DNA of 64,000 nucleotides from Diaporthe sp. PMI_573 (lineage: Eukaryota > Ascomycota > Sordariomycetes > Diaporthales > Diaporthaceae). The position numbers and the translations under genes are program-made. Under the pieces are notes generated by a model, which did not search any database, was not told the DNA's origin, and was given only the letters and a program-made list of their open reading frames with translations. This document shows, piece by piece, positions 42,853 to 53,786 of the stretch; positions within the stretch are counted from its first letter, which is position 1, and each line of letters begins with the position of its first letter. The stretch spans positions 117,980 to 181,979 of the forward strand of contig JAJTUP010000109.1 of NCBI GenBank assembly GCA_021399435.1, in the 5' to 3' direction.

Positions 42853-43990
42853 ATGGAACCAACGCAGCAGATAACTCCGGGTCAAAATTGGTTACTTTGC
42901 CGCGCCGAGGGTCCCCCAGATATACTTCCCCGGTACGAAGAGGGGCATCGTCCTTTAGCGCCTGAGCCGAACACATCGCATCTCCATGAGCAATGGGGAT
43001 CGTTCGATGTCCGAGTTGGAGCCACGCCAAGCAACATTGCACCCCATTGTTTCCAGACAGTGCCGGCTCCGACTCCATTTCCAATATGCGGACCCGCTAC
43101 AGCTGAGTGCGAAGTGCCTCATCCCCTTAGGTGGCCTCATAGCTGACCAAAACAGGCCCTTGACGGAGCCCATAGGTACTATGGGCGCTTCGTTTCTTCC
43201 TGTCGAGGCACCCCTACCAGTACAGAGTCTCGAATGTTCTCCATATACATTTCAACCGTACCTCGAGCCGATGGCTTGGTCGCCCCCCTTCCATACTCCG
43301 AGCAATTCTTCCTTTTTTTACCCATTCACGGAGGCGAAGACCTTGCCGCCATGGAGTCAATTCGCTGCCCATAACCTACCGCCGTACGAACTTCGGAGTC
43401 CTGAACCGGCACCGGAGATGCTTGTGCCAAGCTACGGACAGGATTTCACAAGGCGGACGCCAATACCACTCAGCAGTTCCTGTTCATGCTCCGGGAGCCA
43501 AGGAAGCAGTGTTTGGGATTCATGTTCCATCACTGATACCTCTCTGTCCTCTCTACCCGACGGCACTTCCCAGGCACTCGGCTCAGAGACTGAACACAAG
43601 AAAAAACCAATAACCGGTTCGGCCCCCGGCAGCCAAGCAGCAAGCCAGCCGATCCCGATAGATGCCGAGGGAAACGTATGGGAAGTTGACATGCTGCTCG
43701 GCAAATGGACTCGAGGTGGGACGACTTGGTACCTCGTGAAGTGGAAGGGCTTTCACGACAACGATAGCACATGGGAGAAGCGGAGAGACATAGGCGCTGA
43801 GCTGGTCGACGAGTTCGAGGCGAGTTATGAAGGGAATCACTTTGCGATTGAGCGGTTACTGGGGAAGAGAGCCCGACATGGGAGGATTGAATACCTTGTG
43901 GAATGGAAAGGCCCGGGTGGCGATAATTCCTGGGAGAAGGAGGCGGACATAAGCCGTGCACGGATTATGGAGTTTGAAGGGGGACAGTAG
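42853..43990 (+). CDS. Double-chromodomain protein
   Basis: The long frame 42986-43990 carries two chromodomains at its C-terminus. First: VWEVDMLLGKWTRGGTTWYL, VKWKGFHDNDSTWEKRRDI. Second: FAIERLLGKRARHGRIEYLV, EWKGPGGDNSWEKEADI. Both keep the aromatic cage-type Tyr/Trp positions for methyl-lysine binding. The preceding 200 residues are Pro/Ser-rich. A different frame from ATG 42853 (MEPTQQITPGQNWLLCRAEG, in good start context) looks coding until about 43110 and may be exon 1, joined by an intron ending at CCATAG near 43173; I could not fix the donor. Without it, translation could start at 43181. Likely nuclear, chromatin-associated. Confidence 0.6.
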
Positions 43991-44639
43991 CTTAAGGTTT
44001 CGGTAGCGTCTTTTGGTTGTCCGGAAGCTGCTGGTTCCCGCCGTCCATGCTCTTCGATTGCTGCGGGCCGAGCCGAGCCATGCATCTCACCACACATGGT
44101 TACCACCCTGCTGTTTGCAGCAAGTCACGAGAAAGCTCGAATTGGAACGTGTCAACGTCCTACCTGGAAATTTCTTTTCGGCTGGCTGTCCTTCAGGACA
44201 AATTCTGGGAATTTCGAAATCCGATTCAACAAGAGGCGGTCAGAACATGGCCATTTGGGGTGACCCAGGATCGGGCTCACATATCACGTGCGCGCGCCTT
44301 ACATGACCACATCGGCCATTGAAAGTGTGTCAAAGTCTGACGTGGTTCTCAGTACCCTGCGCCAGACCGATTCTGTTCGGTTATTTTAAGCAAGCTGCAA
44401 AATGGCCCGAATCCTGGGCCAAGTGGCCTTTGTACCATTTTTGGGCCGACCCAGAACTGGGCTTACATATCACCTGCCCTCGTCTGGCGCGTCCATATTC
44501 TGGGCCTGAGAGCAGTGTATGTTAGGTGCATGTCTGCTTCACAACAGACAGCTGTCTGCCCACTAGGGAAAAACTGGCCTGGCGAACTGACCGAGTAAAT
44601 TTAGCTCTTTGGGTTGCGGCTTTCTGGTGTGGAAGATAT
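43991..44639. other. Intergenic with a diverged tandem unit
   Basis: GACCCAGGATCGGGCTCACA with CATATCACGTG near 44262-44292, and GACCCAGAACTGGGCTTACA with CATATCACCTG near 44448-44475, are similar units about 185 bases apart, possibly remains of transposon ends next to the pogo fragment. Confidence 0.4.
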
Positions 44640-45100
44640 GGCAAGCCTGTGGGCAAGCATCTCGAGATGGCAAGCCTGTGGGCAAGCACTGGGCTCGTCG
44701 CTTTCTGGATGCACAATCCAGCCTGAAGACCAAGTTTAATCGGCCTTATGAGTACCAGAGGGCCCTCTGCGAAGATCCAGAGGTCACTGGGAACTGGTTC
44801 CGGCTACTCCGTAACATGATGGCTAAGTATGGGGTCGTGGATGACGACCTATACAACTTCGACGAGACTGGCTTTATGATGGGCGTGATAACTGCATCAA
44901 TAGTTGTTACACGTTCTGATCGACATGGAAAGGCTAAATCTATACAGCCTGGAAAAATGGGCAAAGTCATCGAATGCATCAATGCGAAGGGCTGGTGTAT
45001 CCCGCCGTTTGTTATGGTGCAAGGCGCCTACCACCTTGCCAACTGGACAACAGAGTCAGACTTCCCACCAAGCGGTGAAATGGAGTGCATTGATCGCCGA
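44640..45100 (+). pseudogene. pogo/Fot1-like DDE transposase fragment
   Basis: The plus frame reads GKHWARRFLDAQSSLKTKFN, EYQRALCEDPEVTGNWFRLL, VVDDDLYNFDETGFMMGVI, then GKVIECINAKGWCIPPFVMV, all typical of the first half of fungal pogo/Fot1 transposases. The Asp of NFDETGF is the first catalytic residue. The frame ends near 45100, before the second and third catalytic acids. A short direct duplication (ATGGCAAGCCTGTGGGCAAG, twice at about 44638 and 44669) interrupts the 5' part. The helix-turn-helix N-terminus is missing. Confidence 0.75.
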
Positions 45101-45255
45101 TAGCAAAGATTATCTCCATAGTGCTCGATGAGGCTTTATAGGGCATCTTTTAGGTCTGAAGGCAGATTGGACCCGCGGGAATCAAAACGTCCTCCCTGCG
45201 ATGATACCTTCTGTCGGATTTATCACCCTTTTAGGTACATGTAATTAGGGTCCAA

Positions 45256-46430
45256 TTGATGGGGTGGTCACTTGTGTATTTTTTGTTGATGTCTTGTCTT
45301 GGTTCTCTAGTGCGACCCCTCCCGTTGGGGGCTGGTTTTGTCATGACGGACATATTGATGCCTCAGGCACACACCTCTTGGCTACCCGTCACATCTGACA
45401 CCACTTTGAAGTTCGATCTCGCGATGCCTGATCGGATTGTCACGGAAAGACTGTCGTTCAAGAACGCACCATGGACAACAATCAGAACCAGGGTGAAGAA
45501 AAATCTCCGAGAGCTTCCCTGGACTGTCGGTGTGCAGGAGCAGACAGACCAGTTAATGAGGGTCGTCCTCGAGGCGATCCACGATCTGACACCCCGAGCA
45601 CAACCAGTACCGTACGCGAAGCGCTGGTGGACGAAGGATTTGACAGGACTTCGGCGGGTGTACACATTCTGGCGAAATCAGGCCAGGGCACAGCGGCGAG
45701 CAGGCCAAGTGAGGCCCGACCTGGAAAGACGGGCCAAGGAAGCATCCAAGGAGTACCATGATGCCATCCGGAAACAGAAAAAACTGCACTGGGACGACTT
45801 CCTGGCAGAAGATGTCAACATATGGAAGGCGGCCAAGTACTTAAAACCAGAAACAGGTGTTATGGACGACAGGGTGCCCCCTTTGAAGAGGGAAGACGGT
45901 TCCACCACGGAAGATACGGTGGAGCAGGCAGAGGAGCTGCTCAGCACGTTCTTCCCCCCGTTGCCGGCTAAGATTGACGATGAAGGCGAGCGACCGCAAC
46001 GGACGGAAGTGCACATGCCAGACCTCACCATGGAGGAAGTTGAAGAAAAAGTGCTAGCAGCGAAACCTTGGAAAGCACCTGGAGAGGATGGTCTGCCAGC
46101 AATGGTGTGGAAACAGCTTTGGCCAGTGGTTAGATACCGTGTCTTGCACCTTTTCGACACTTCCCTCAGGGACGGTGTGGTACCCCACCAGTGGAGGAGT
46201 GCGAAGATCATCCCGCTAAAGAAAGCAGACAAGGGAGACTACACAGTGGCCAAGGCATGGAGACCGATATCCCTGCTGTCAACACTGGGCAAGATACTCG
46301 AGGCAGCCGTTGCAGAGCGGGTATCCTATGTAGTGGAAAGCTATGGACTGCTGCCTGCAAACCACTTCGGGGCAAGGAAGCGAAGGTCAGCCGAACAAGC
46401 ACTGATACTGCTGCAGGAGCAGGCTTCATA
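45256..46430 (+). pseudogene. LINE ORF2 fragment (endonuclease end to early reverse transcriptase)
   Basis: The open frame from about 45420 to 46425 aligns with residues 235-571 of the ORF2 at 416-4162: [60 protein letters not shown] and NHFGARKRRSAEQALILLQE. It differs at many positions, so it belongs to another subfamily or an older copy. The last part of the endonuclease (CHDGHIDASGTHLLA) appears in a different frame near 45320-45370, showing a frameshift. Sequence similarity stops abruptly after LLQEQ at about 46425. Truncated on both sides. Confidence 0.85.
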
Positions 46431-46950
46431 CGAAATGCCCGGCATAAAGAACCAAGATTTGCTCCAGCAATCAAACCCCTCGCTTCGGAAAAGGAGTCGT
46501 CTGTCTTCCGGCTACGCGAGACGGGGAATTTCTGTTAAATGTGCGACTCATCGCTGCTGGCAGGACGCTCGAAGATAGCAACGAGGAGGTTAACGGTCTT
46601 CGGCCCACTCGTTCTCCTGATTGATTTATGCCTCCTCGTCGGGCGACAAGTTATTGGTGATATAGAAAGTCTTACGGATCTCCTTGGGAGATTTCCCCGT
46701 GATCATATTCGCGGCCGTTCTACACCCCACAGACTTCACACCACCTAGAATTGGCTGATCGCTGCAGGTGCCAATCTCAAAACATTCCTACTCTTCACCA
46801 TATTCACAACTTGCCAGCTTCTCACTCCAGTCTTACATGTTCAATTTCAATAAAAGCGTTTCATTCAATCTTGGACTATGCACAGTAGGCGGAACCATAA
46901 GCAAGGATCAAGGGCACCATAGGATTAGTCATTGTATCTAACGCACGCTA
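46431..46950. other. Intergenic, no gene seen
   Basis: A 69-codon plus frame (46539-46748) and others, unrecognised. Confidence 0.45.
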
Positions 46951-47630
46951 TCAAAGCTGGTACACCCGCCCATTATCCAGCAGGTCCTGCTGGGGAATCT
47001 TCGTATCACTCAAGCAACATGCAATGTCAAGCATATACTCGTCCCCCTCCTGGGAATGACTGTCATCACATTCCTCGGTAACGCCATCGCCATGATAGTT
47101 CTCTTCTGTAGCGGACACATCTCCAGAAAAGTCCTCATCCATATCTTGGTAAGGATACTCATCCGGGTCCTCGATTCGAATATGAAGCTCATCGTCTTCA
47201 TGACGCACCAGTTGCACCCACACACCTAGGTCTGTCTTCTTGCGCAGCTCTTGCTCATTGACACCAATCTCGGTGAGGTTATATCCCTCGGGGAGGACGA
47301 AGGAGGAAGGTTGTATGACAAAACCATGGCAAGAGCGAACAAAGCGTACAGAGCGGATAAAGCTTCGGTGTGGGGGGCTTTGCCAATATGGGTAGCGCCG
47401 ATCGCAGACCACGTGGGAAGGATCGAATATAGGCACGCTAGCTGCGGGCATAGCGAAAGATTGAAGTGCTTCCTTGCTATATTCATCTATTCGGGAGAGC
47501 TCTAAAAGTGATGGGTTTAAGGGTTGATTACCATGTGCTTGTGGAATGATTGCGGTAACAACATGAAGGGTTTGGGTGATTTTGGGTTGTGCTTGGAGCT
47601 ACCGCCGGTTCTTTTTTTCTTTCACGCTGA
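46951..47630 (-). CDS. Hypothetical acidic protein, 5' end not resolved
   Basis: The minus frame ending at 46951 is protein-like from about 47630 (ITQTLHVVTAIIPQAHGNQP, LNPSLLELSRIDEYSKEALQ) through YNLTEIGVNEQELRKKTDLG, VWVQLVRHEDDELHIRIEDP to an acidic tail DEYPYQDMDEDFSGD. No in-frame ATG precedes the coherent part; the first is 47451. Not recognised; could be a fragment or a gene with an upstream exon. Confidence 0.35.
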
Positions 47631-47693
47631 CTGGCTCTGCGGCGCAAGTTCCTTTTCAGCTAACTTATATCTTTGAATGAGGACTCTAATATT

Positions 47694-48609
47694 CTAAATA
47701 CACGGAACACCGGCTAGACTTAATTCGACTTGTTGCAGAACACTATTTACCTGGCATTCGTCGAAGCTTTCGAGAGCTGCTCGCTTCGCCATGTCCTCGA
47801 GGTACCTATATGCTATTAAAACCTCACGAGGGTATGTTTCTAACACTTTAAATGATATGCAACTCAACGTTTCGTTTAATATAAAGTGATTTTTACTTTT
47901 CACCTGTCAACACCTGTTTCCTACGCCGGTCACGGTTTACTTACATCATTTTCTCGGCCTCATCGGAGCATGTTGCCAGAGCCAGTGGTGATGAGCCTAT
48001 AAGACAGGCCCATCGCTTTGCGTGCCTTATCCTGCGAAGGACTTCCTTACGACCTAGTGGTTGCTGCTGGCTAGCAAGACACATATCAACAGCAATACTG
48101 GCATTCCTATGTCCAACCGGCGTGTTTATCTGTCCGTGATGTCTATGGTTTGAAGCAATGACTTGGACGGTCTTGATCATGTCGTTGAATTGAATATAAG
48201 CGAGTCGTAAGAATAGAGGTGGGGTATTTTGGTTTTCAAAAACATTGTTTATTGCCTTGAAAGCATGAGCAACATATTTGTCTGAGGAGGTAGTATTGTG
48301 TGACAACGTCGTCTCTTTCAATAAAGAAACCCAAACGCGGAATATGTTTTTATAATTGCCTTTAAAGAATCCTCGAATGTTCTGTCTCACAAGAGAGCCT
48401 GTCAAATTGCCCTCAGGTCCTGGTAACATGGGCCCCCCAAGAAACGACTTGGTGGGAGGAATGTAGGATAATATTCCATGTCCATTCTCTTGGGTGATAC
48501 AATCAAGTCTTAATGCAGCAAACAAATGTGCAAGACTATTAGCTCGTGTATCATCCGCATAATAGCTGCCAGTCTTAGAGACAGGGTTGATGCGCTCCGT
48601 AGATGCCAT
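47694..48609 (-). CDS. Unknown repeated-family protein, fullest copy
   Basis: Exon 1 runs from ATG 48609 (MASTERINPVSKTGSYYADD; the frame is open to 48690) to about 47943, ending KRWACLIGSSPLALATCSDE. A GTAAGT donor follows at about 47942. The acceptor is near 47860-47850, then YPREVLIAYRYLEDMAKRAA and a stop at 47694. Product about 270 residues, without signal peptide or recognised domain; motifs include LAHLFAALRLDCITQENGHG and LRLAYIQFNDMIKTVQVIAS. Two partial copies lie at 26905-27228 and 49000-49076, and a degraded match near 32.6 kb, so it is a dispersed repeat family, perhaps of transposon origin. Confidence 0.5.
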
Positions 48610-48690
48610 TATGATAGTTGAAGGTTGCATATAGCCGAGAAGAAAATTCGAAAGGGAGAACGTCCAAGTTTTATAGCCATTCAAGCGCAT

Positions 48691-49334
48691 AACGATTCTT
48701 TATTACTTATTCCAGGGGTAGATTTATGACCTATTACAAGAATCTAAATTCTTGCTCTTTTCCGCCGCCATTTGTTCAAAACGTGAGACATGAATTTCAA
48801 GCTGCTTCCATGCCTTGCGCTTACGGTGGAACGTGTGAAAATGATGAAGAGATGTCTCATTGATTCCAATGGATGTAGTGCTGTAATTTAGGTTCTTCTA
48901 GTGTTGATGTTGAAAAGTGCGCGACTCATTTGGGTGCGCGACTCGCTTGTGTTTGACGCACAACCAAGTCGCACATTGCTGTTGACATATGCCTTCCTAG
49001 CCAGCAGCAGTCGCTTACGCGCAAGGAGGTGCTTCGCAGGATAACCCAATCAAAGCGATGGGCTTGTCTTATAGGTACTGGCCGCTATGATTCTAACTGC
49101 ACTTGAGACCGCAACAAGCTTTAATTCTTCAACCATCCTCTTCTGGCTCTTTGACCAGCTCGCTGTTATTTGGTCGCAACGCTAACGCGGTAAGGGATGA
49201 TTGAGGCTTCAGACCCTGAACAGTGCTAGTCAGTTCCTACGCTGCTTATACGAGTTCTTCAACAGTGCAGACAGGGAAGAGGTGGAATGTGGCAAACCTT
49301 TTTGTACGCCAGGGCCTTTGACCAGACGACAAGG
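48691..49334. other. Intergenic containing a repeat fragment
   Basis: Apart from the gene-family fragment at 49000-49076, no gene is supported. Confidence 0.45.
49000..49076 (+). pseudogene. Fragment of the unknown repeated family, copy 3 (end of exon 1)
   Basis: Plus-strand reading QQQSLTRKEVLRRITQSKRW then ACLIG matches QQQPLGRKEVLRRIRHAKRW of the fullest copy. It ends where copy 1 (26905) begins: both share about 25 bases around AAGCGATGGGCTTGTCTTAT. Confidence 0.6.
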
Positions 49335-50097
49335 TCATAGTTTTGCTTCTTTTCCGGGACAAACACTTTCGTCGGCCATTGCTTCGAAGAGGTGAGGGTT
49401 TCTTCGGCGGTCACGACAGCCAGAGCCATCACAATTCGGGTATACCGGGCTTACCCTGCATCCGAACCCCCCTTCCCATGGCGTGGAATTATATCTCAGC
49501 TTGATTTGATTGAGCCTGTTTCGCACCTTGGACCAGAAAGAATTCCGCGGCCTTTTACGGCGGTCGATAGTGATGCTTCGTGGTGTAATTTGCTGTATTG
49601 TGATAGTACGAGCAGTGGCTATCATATCTTCGCTCGAACTGAGCGCACAGCGCAAATTTCGTTCTGTACTCGGGTGCTGAATTTCGGAAGCCTTGGGAGC
49701 GTCGAAGTTTCTCTCCAAGCTCGGGTCATTTTTAACGCTCAGATGTAGAGGCATAGTTGTGCAGAAGGTTTACTGATTTCTAGGTAAATTGAGAACTGGA
49801 ACGGCGGGGAAATTTAATCTAGACACACAGAGATGTTACCGAAGGGCTGGGGATAGACTATGTTCTTATATCGGTTAGGGCCGGCGATCGCGCCCGTTCC
49901 CCTTCTCCAAATAGACGTTCAAACCCAAAATTATGTCGCGTTTTATCCCCTTGGTCGATTCATACAGGACCAAGGCCTGGATTGCTTGTTTGGGCACAAA
50001 GGGAAACTTTACAGTAGCAATACAATATCTTTAGCATTAGAAAACAATTTTTTTTTCAGCTAACGTTTGCGCAGCGATTGAGAATCGAATTAGAAAA
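49335..50097. other. Region with overlapping unassigned frames
   Basis: Open frames of 118 codons (plus, 49392-49748) and 139 codons (minus, 49335-49754) overlap; neither shows a domain and I cannot choose between them. The rest is AT-rich. Confidence 0.4.
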
Positions 50098-50850
50098 CTA
50101 TTTACGGTACCAGTCTATACCTATGAAATGAAACGCGGATTGAAGCAGAGTTGGCTTATTGTGCGTCTGGTGGTATTTCTGCACCTGTTTAGGGGTGATA
50201 TAGGTGCGTTTAGTAGCATCATCGCTGCTGCTAATCTGAGCCGGTAGCCCACGACAAAGAACAGGGTGGATTCTCGATACCGTGGATGGCCCCATAATGC
50301 TGTTGCCGGCGCTTTTGTTTTCCTGATATTGCTTCAATCCAGGCCCGGCTTGGGTGTCTCTAGACATCGGACCGCTAGACCCGTCTTGCCCGTCGTCGAC
50401 GTTTATAGTCGGTAACAAATCGGCTAGGTTGAAGAGCAGCCGCGAAACTTGATGGTGCTCGCCCTGACCAACGCGAGCTACCATATTGCCGGTATTCATA
50501 GCTGGTGTCGGTATAACAGGGGGTGGGGATAGTTCGTACCCTGAAAATGTTGCGCCCGTTGCTGGAATGCTATGTTGTAATGTCGCCCTTCTTGGCTTCG
50601 ACTCCTTCAAAGCAGCTTTACGTAGCCTCTTTGCCGCCACTGCGTCCCGCTTTTCATGATGCACAGATTCGACCGCTTGAATAATTTCGGTGACGCGGGC
50701 ATAGAAAACTGTGCTCGGCTCCAACGCTTGTTGCTGTTTTTCCAAAGCTTTCAACAGGCTTCGTAACTCTGATCGATGGGGTAGGCGCGCATTCTCTTTT
50801 TGTCCAGAGTTCCGTATGCATCGAAGTGCAGGAGGTGATTGACTCTCCAT
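50098..50850 (-). CDS. Hypothetical protein with N-terminal coiled coil
   Basis: An intact ORF of 250 residues from ATG 50850. Residues about 25-90 are helical and charged (SELRSLLKALEKQQQALEPS, VTEIIQAVESVHHEKRDAVA, RLRKAALKESKPRRA), suggesting a coiled coil with a basic end. The remainder is polar, ending KQVQKYHQTHNKP and FHFIGIDWYRK. No known domain, signal peptide or membrane segment. The open frame and consistent composition favour a real gene. Confidence 0.45.
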   Translation of the reverse strand: MESQSPPALRCIRNSGQKENARLPHRSELRSLLKALEKQQQALEPSTVFYARVTEIIQAVESVHHEKRDAVAAKRLRKAALKESKPRRATLQHSIPATGATFSGYELSPPPVIPTPAMNTGNMVARVGQGEHHQVSRLLFNLADLLPTINVDDGQDGSSGPMSRDTQAGPGLKQYQENKSAGNSIMGPSTVSRIHPVLCRGLPAQISSSDDATKRTYITPKQVQKYHQTHNKPTLLQSAFHFIGIDWYRK

Positions 50851-51103
50851 GTGATGAGATATCGCTTCCGCTAATTTGGGAGAGATTCACAATCTGACGT
50901 GCAGCATCGGAACAGTAGAGCCTTAAATATTTGGATAGAAGCTAAGCTGGTCATTCCATGACATTGGTATCTACTCCGAATTAATCCCCTGCTCTTGGGA
51001 TTCATACAGTATTAATATGCCCCGAATACACCAACCACAATCTTCAAGTTACTGCTCCCTGTAGACTTGAGTCATCTAAATATCCTGTGATTAAAGTTAT
51101 GTT

Positions 51104-52087
51104 TCACGGACGGTGTTTGATGAATTTGCGCAGTTTTTTGCGGTCGACAGGTTCGTACTCAGGAGATGTTCCCCATCGCTTCTCCATGTGCTCAAGCCTC
51201 TCGCGAAAACTAGCCTCAGTGCGGCCGTCGCATTTCTCGGGTATCCAGCCAGAACAGTAAGGCGGCCAACAATCCTTTAAAACAGTCATCGGAGATTCAG
51301 GCAGCTTCTTCTCCTGACTTTGTGTTGTCCGCCATGTAGAATTGGGTAGGTCCCGTACACGCGAGTGGCTGAAATCTATCAGCGTGATCTGCCATCCTTT
51401 CTTTGCGTCCTTGGTCACCATGAAGTTCCTGGGATGTTTGTCATCGTTCCTTACTCCGATGAAGGCGAGCTGGCTGATGGCCTCCATGAGCCGGTCCAGC
51501 AGTTCCACCCGGGTGTCAGGGGGGATTTTGTTCGCTTGTCCACGTTTTATGAGGGCCTCTATGGTGTCGCCTGGGATGAATTCCTGCAAGATCAGGCAAA
51601 CCTCTCGACGGACCACATTTCCCTTGCCATCAGGCAAGGGCAGCTCGAGGAACCAACACCCCTCAAACTTAGGGGTATATTTTCCATCTAGCCCGCTCTC
51701 CTGGATCCTCTTATATGCAGCCGCCTCGCATGAGTAGAAACGCTCGGAAAAGTATGTGGGCGGAAATCCATCCTCGTTACATTTATCAATCCCGACGTAT
51801 AGGGGGTCAAAGATCTTAGCAACCCGCTCCTCCCCGTGCACGAGGCACCGCACCACCTGAGCTATGCAGTGGTCGCCGCACCGGATCTGGTGGGTAACTA
51901 CAAGGTCACGCTTACCCTGGTCCTTGGGACGAGTTGTCTTCCTTAGCGGGTGCGCGAGGTACTGGGCGACAATGCCTTTAGGTGCGTCGTCACCGAAGGG
52001 CCACGGGTTTGGATTCCACTCCCTCGGATCTGGTTTGTCATATCCGCTGCCATTGTCGAATAAAGTGGTTAGTCGGGAGGAGCCCAT
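51104..52087 (-). CDS. Protein-kinase-fold protein, start within LINE-derived sequence
   Basis: An ORF of 327 residues. The kinase-like fold shows ARVxK-type EERVAKIFDPLY, a long insert, VCLILQEFIPGDTIEALI (hinge), NDDKHPRNFMVTKDAKKGWQ (catalytic loop; HRD replaced by NDDKHPRN) and ITLIDFSHSRV (DFS in place of DFG). It is probably an atypical fungal kinase or phosphotransferase. The first residues [10 protein letters not shown] are encoded by the end of an antisense-oriented LINE reverse-transcriptase fragment read in another frame, so the native start may have been lost or replaced; an alternative start would be beyond DPREWNPNPWPFGDD. Confidence 0.6.
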   Translation of the reverse strand: MGSSRLTTLFDNGSGYDKPDPREWNPNPWPFGDDAPKGIVAQYLAHPLRKTTRPKDQGKRDLVVTHQIRCGDHCIAQVVRCLVHGEERVAKIFDPLYVGIDKCNEDGFPPTYFSERFYSCEAAAYKRIQESGLDGKYTPKFEGCWFLELPLPDGKGNVVRREVCLILQEFIPGDTIEALIKRGQANKIPPDTRVELLDRLMEAISQLAFIGVRNDDKHPRNFMVTKDAKKGWQITLIDFSHSRVRDLPNSTWRTTQSQEKKLPESPMTVLKDCWPPYCSGWIPEKCDGRTEASFRERLEHMEKRWGTSPEYEPVDRKKLRKFIKHRP

Positions 52088-52280
52088 ACGTCTCGACCGC
52101 GTGAGAGATCCTTTCCGCGACTACCGATTCTAACACTTTGCCGAGCGTTGCTAGAAGCGAGATTGGTCTCCAGGCTTTAGCCGCTGTATAATCCTCTTTG
52201 CCAGGCTTCTCAAGTGGTATGATCATGGTGTTTGACCACTGGCTACGTCTCTTTCTAGACTACCGCAGGCAGGCCGTCCG
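52072..52280 (-). mobile_element. LINE reverse-transcriptase fragment between two genes
   Basis: The minus frame reads [54 protein letters not shown], almost the same as ORF2 residues 500-553 of the LINE at 1-4500. Upstream, nucleotides continue to match ORF2 around 1793-1830 after a gap, so about 90 bases are deleted inside. The piece overlaps the 5' end of the kinase ORF and the 3' end of the ORF at 52223-52522, and thus may have joined or truncated both. Confidence 0.8.
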
Positions 52281-52522
52281 AGGAAACACAGGATGGTGCA
52301 GATAGTGTCGTGCGGCAGAAGCGACTCCCAGTCTTCGAATACGGCATGAAAAGCAGTCAGCTCACTATGTAGCCTCGTGTTGATGGCAATCTCTGTGGAA
52401 AGGAGGTGAACGAGCTTCTGCTTGAGATGCATGGGTGTTTTTGCGGGCTCGGGTGTGTCGCTTTCGTCGTCTTCATCCGCGTCGGAATCCCGGCCGGAAG
52501 GAGCCGGTTTCCTGGCGGCCAT
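52223..52522 (-). CDS. Hypothetical protein with LINE-derived C-terminus
   Basis: An ORF of 99 residues from ATG 52522: an acidic N-terminus (SDADEDDESDTPEPAKTP), then a helical stretch (MHLKQKLVHLLSTEIAINTR, ELTAFHAVFEDWESLLPHDT). The final residues (RPACGSLERDVASGQTP) come from LINE sequence out of frame, so the native 3' end was cut by that fragment. Might once have been the N-terminal part of the kinase-fold gene downstream. Confidence 0.35.
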   Translation of the reverse strand: MAARKPAPSGRDSDADEDDESDTPEPAKTPMHLKQKLVHLLSTEIAINTRLHSELTAFHAVFEDWESLLPHDTICTILCFLGRPACGSLERDVASGQTP

Positions 52523-53786
52523 TCAAGCGAGCTGCTTGCATTCTGGGGGCATCACCGTGAGATATCTTAGCTTTCTTCTTCCTTTTCACCGCCGGCGATG
52601 AAGTTGAGCACCCTCAGGACGCTTACAAAGGCCACGAGAATAGTCGATCACCGTGAGAAATGTACGAGAAATGAATGTCTGGCAAAGGCGCTGGACAGCA
52701 GCTCTGATTATGCTCTTCAGTGCCTTGACCGTTGCGAGGGACAATATCAAACGTCTGGTCTGATGGCTGGGGAAACGAGAACACTAGGCAACCATCCCTT
52801 ACCGCCTAGGTGATACGAGAGGTTGCCCCATTTGCTATACGTATGTCGTAGATTGCGATCGCGGTCTGTCGCCATCTGGCGCACCATCAGGAGAATCTCA
52901 TCAGGGAGTGAAAGCAACGAAACCATTGGTGAAAAATGCACGGAGCGGTGGAATCAAGTTTTATAGAGGTGATGCTGTGCTGGGATAACGTATGCAGATG
53001 TATAAGGTCCTTGGTTGACAGCGGGCTGGAGAACGACACCCCGTTGGAAACAGAGCATTATATCCGCTGAAATTTCCAGAATCCCGGTTCCGGGGTGTTT
53101 CTTCGGGTACTGTACTTTTTGGTTTTAAAGGTTAATTTGTACATGAGTGAAGGCCAGCTCACTTAGCGGAAAATACCGTACCTTATGTACACATGAAATG
53201 AAATACTTGACATTCTTTCGTTCGCTACATACACAATGCAAAGAAGTTTTGTATTGCTTGCGACTTACGTTTGAGAAGGCTTGTACTTTGCAAAGGTGAT
53301 GTCTTCTCGCTCTGGAAATGTACCGATGTACTTTTGTACTTTTGTTCACCAATACCAATCCAGATCCTTCACCACCCTGCCTGTTGATTTTCTCACCAAA
53401 TTTGCGTCTGCCAACGGCAAGGCATTGTCTTCTGAAGTCCTGGCCCCACACGGTGATTGGCTTCTGAGGATATGTCTGATTCCAAAGGGTAGTGAATGAA
53501 TTGCATTACTGGAGAAAGTACAAACAGTACATAGCACACCTCGAAAACCCGAGATTCATCTGGTTTGTATTTCTTGGAAGTACTTGGTTAGAACACAAAT
53601 ACCATAAATATATGTATAGTAATGTGGGTGCAGTGAAGTAAAAATACATACAGTCAGCTCGAAACCACTACACTACATTCTTTAGAGATCGGAGATTCGC
53701 ACGCCCAAAAACGGAAGATTCACGTCAAAATCTGATGAGGAATATGTCTGCCTCGTCGAAGAGAACTGAAAATCCTCATAGAAGAT
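52523..53786. other. Intergenic; F-box-like scrap and GTAC-rich stretch
   Basis: At 52747-52941 (minus) a short frame reads MVSLLSLPDEILLMVRQMAT, like the first helix of an F-box, and then stops. 53100-53640 is AT-rich with GTAC/TACTTTTGTAC words. No other gene seen. Confidence 0.45.
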
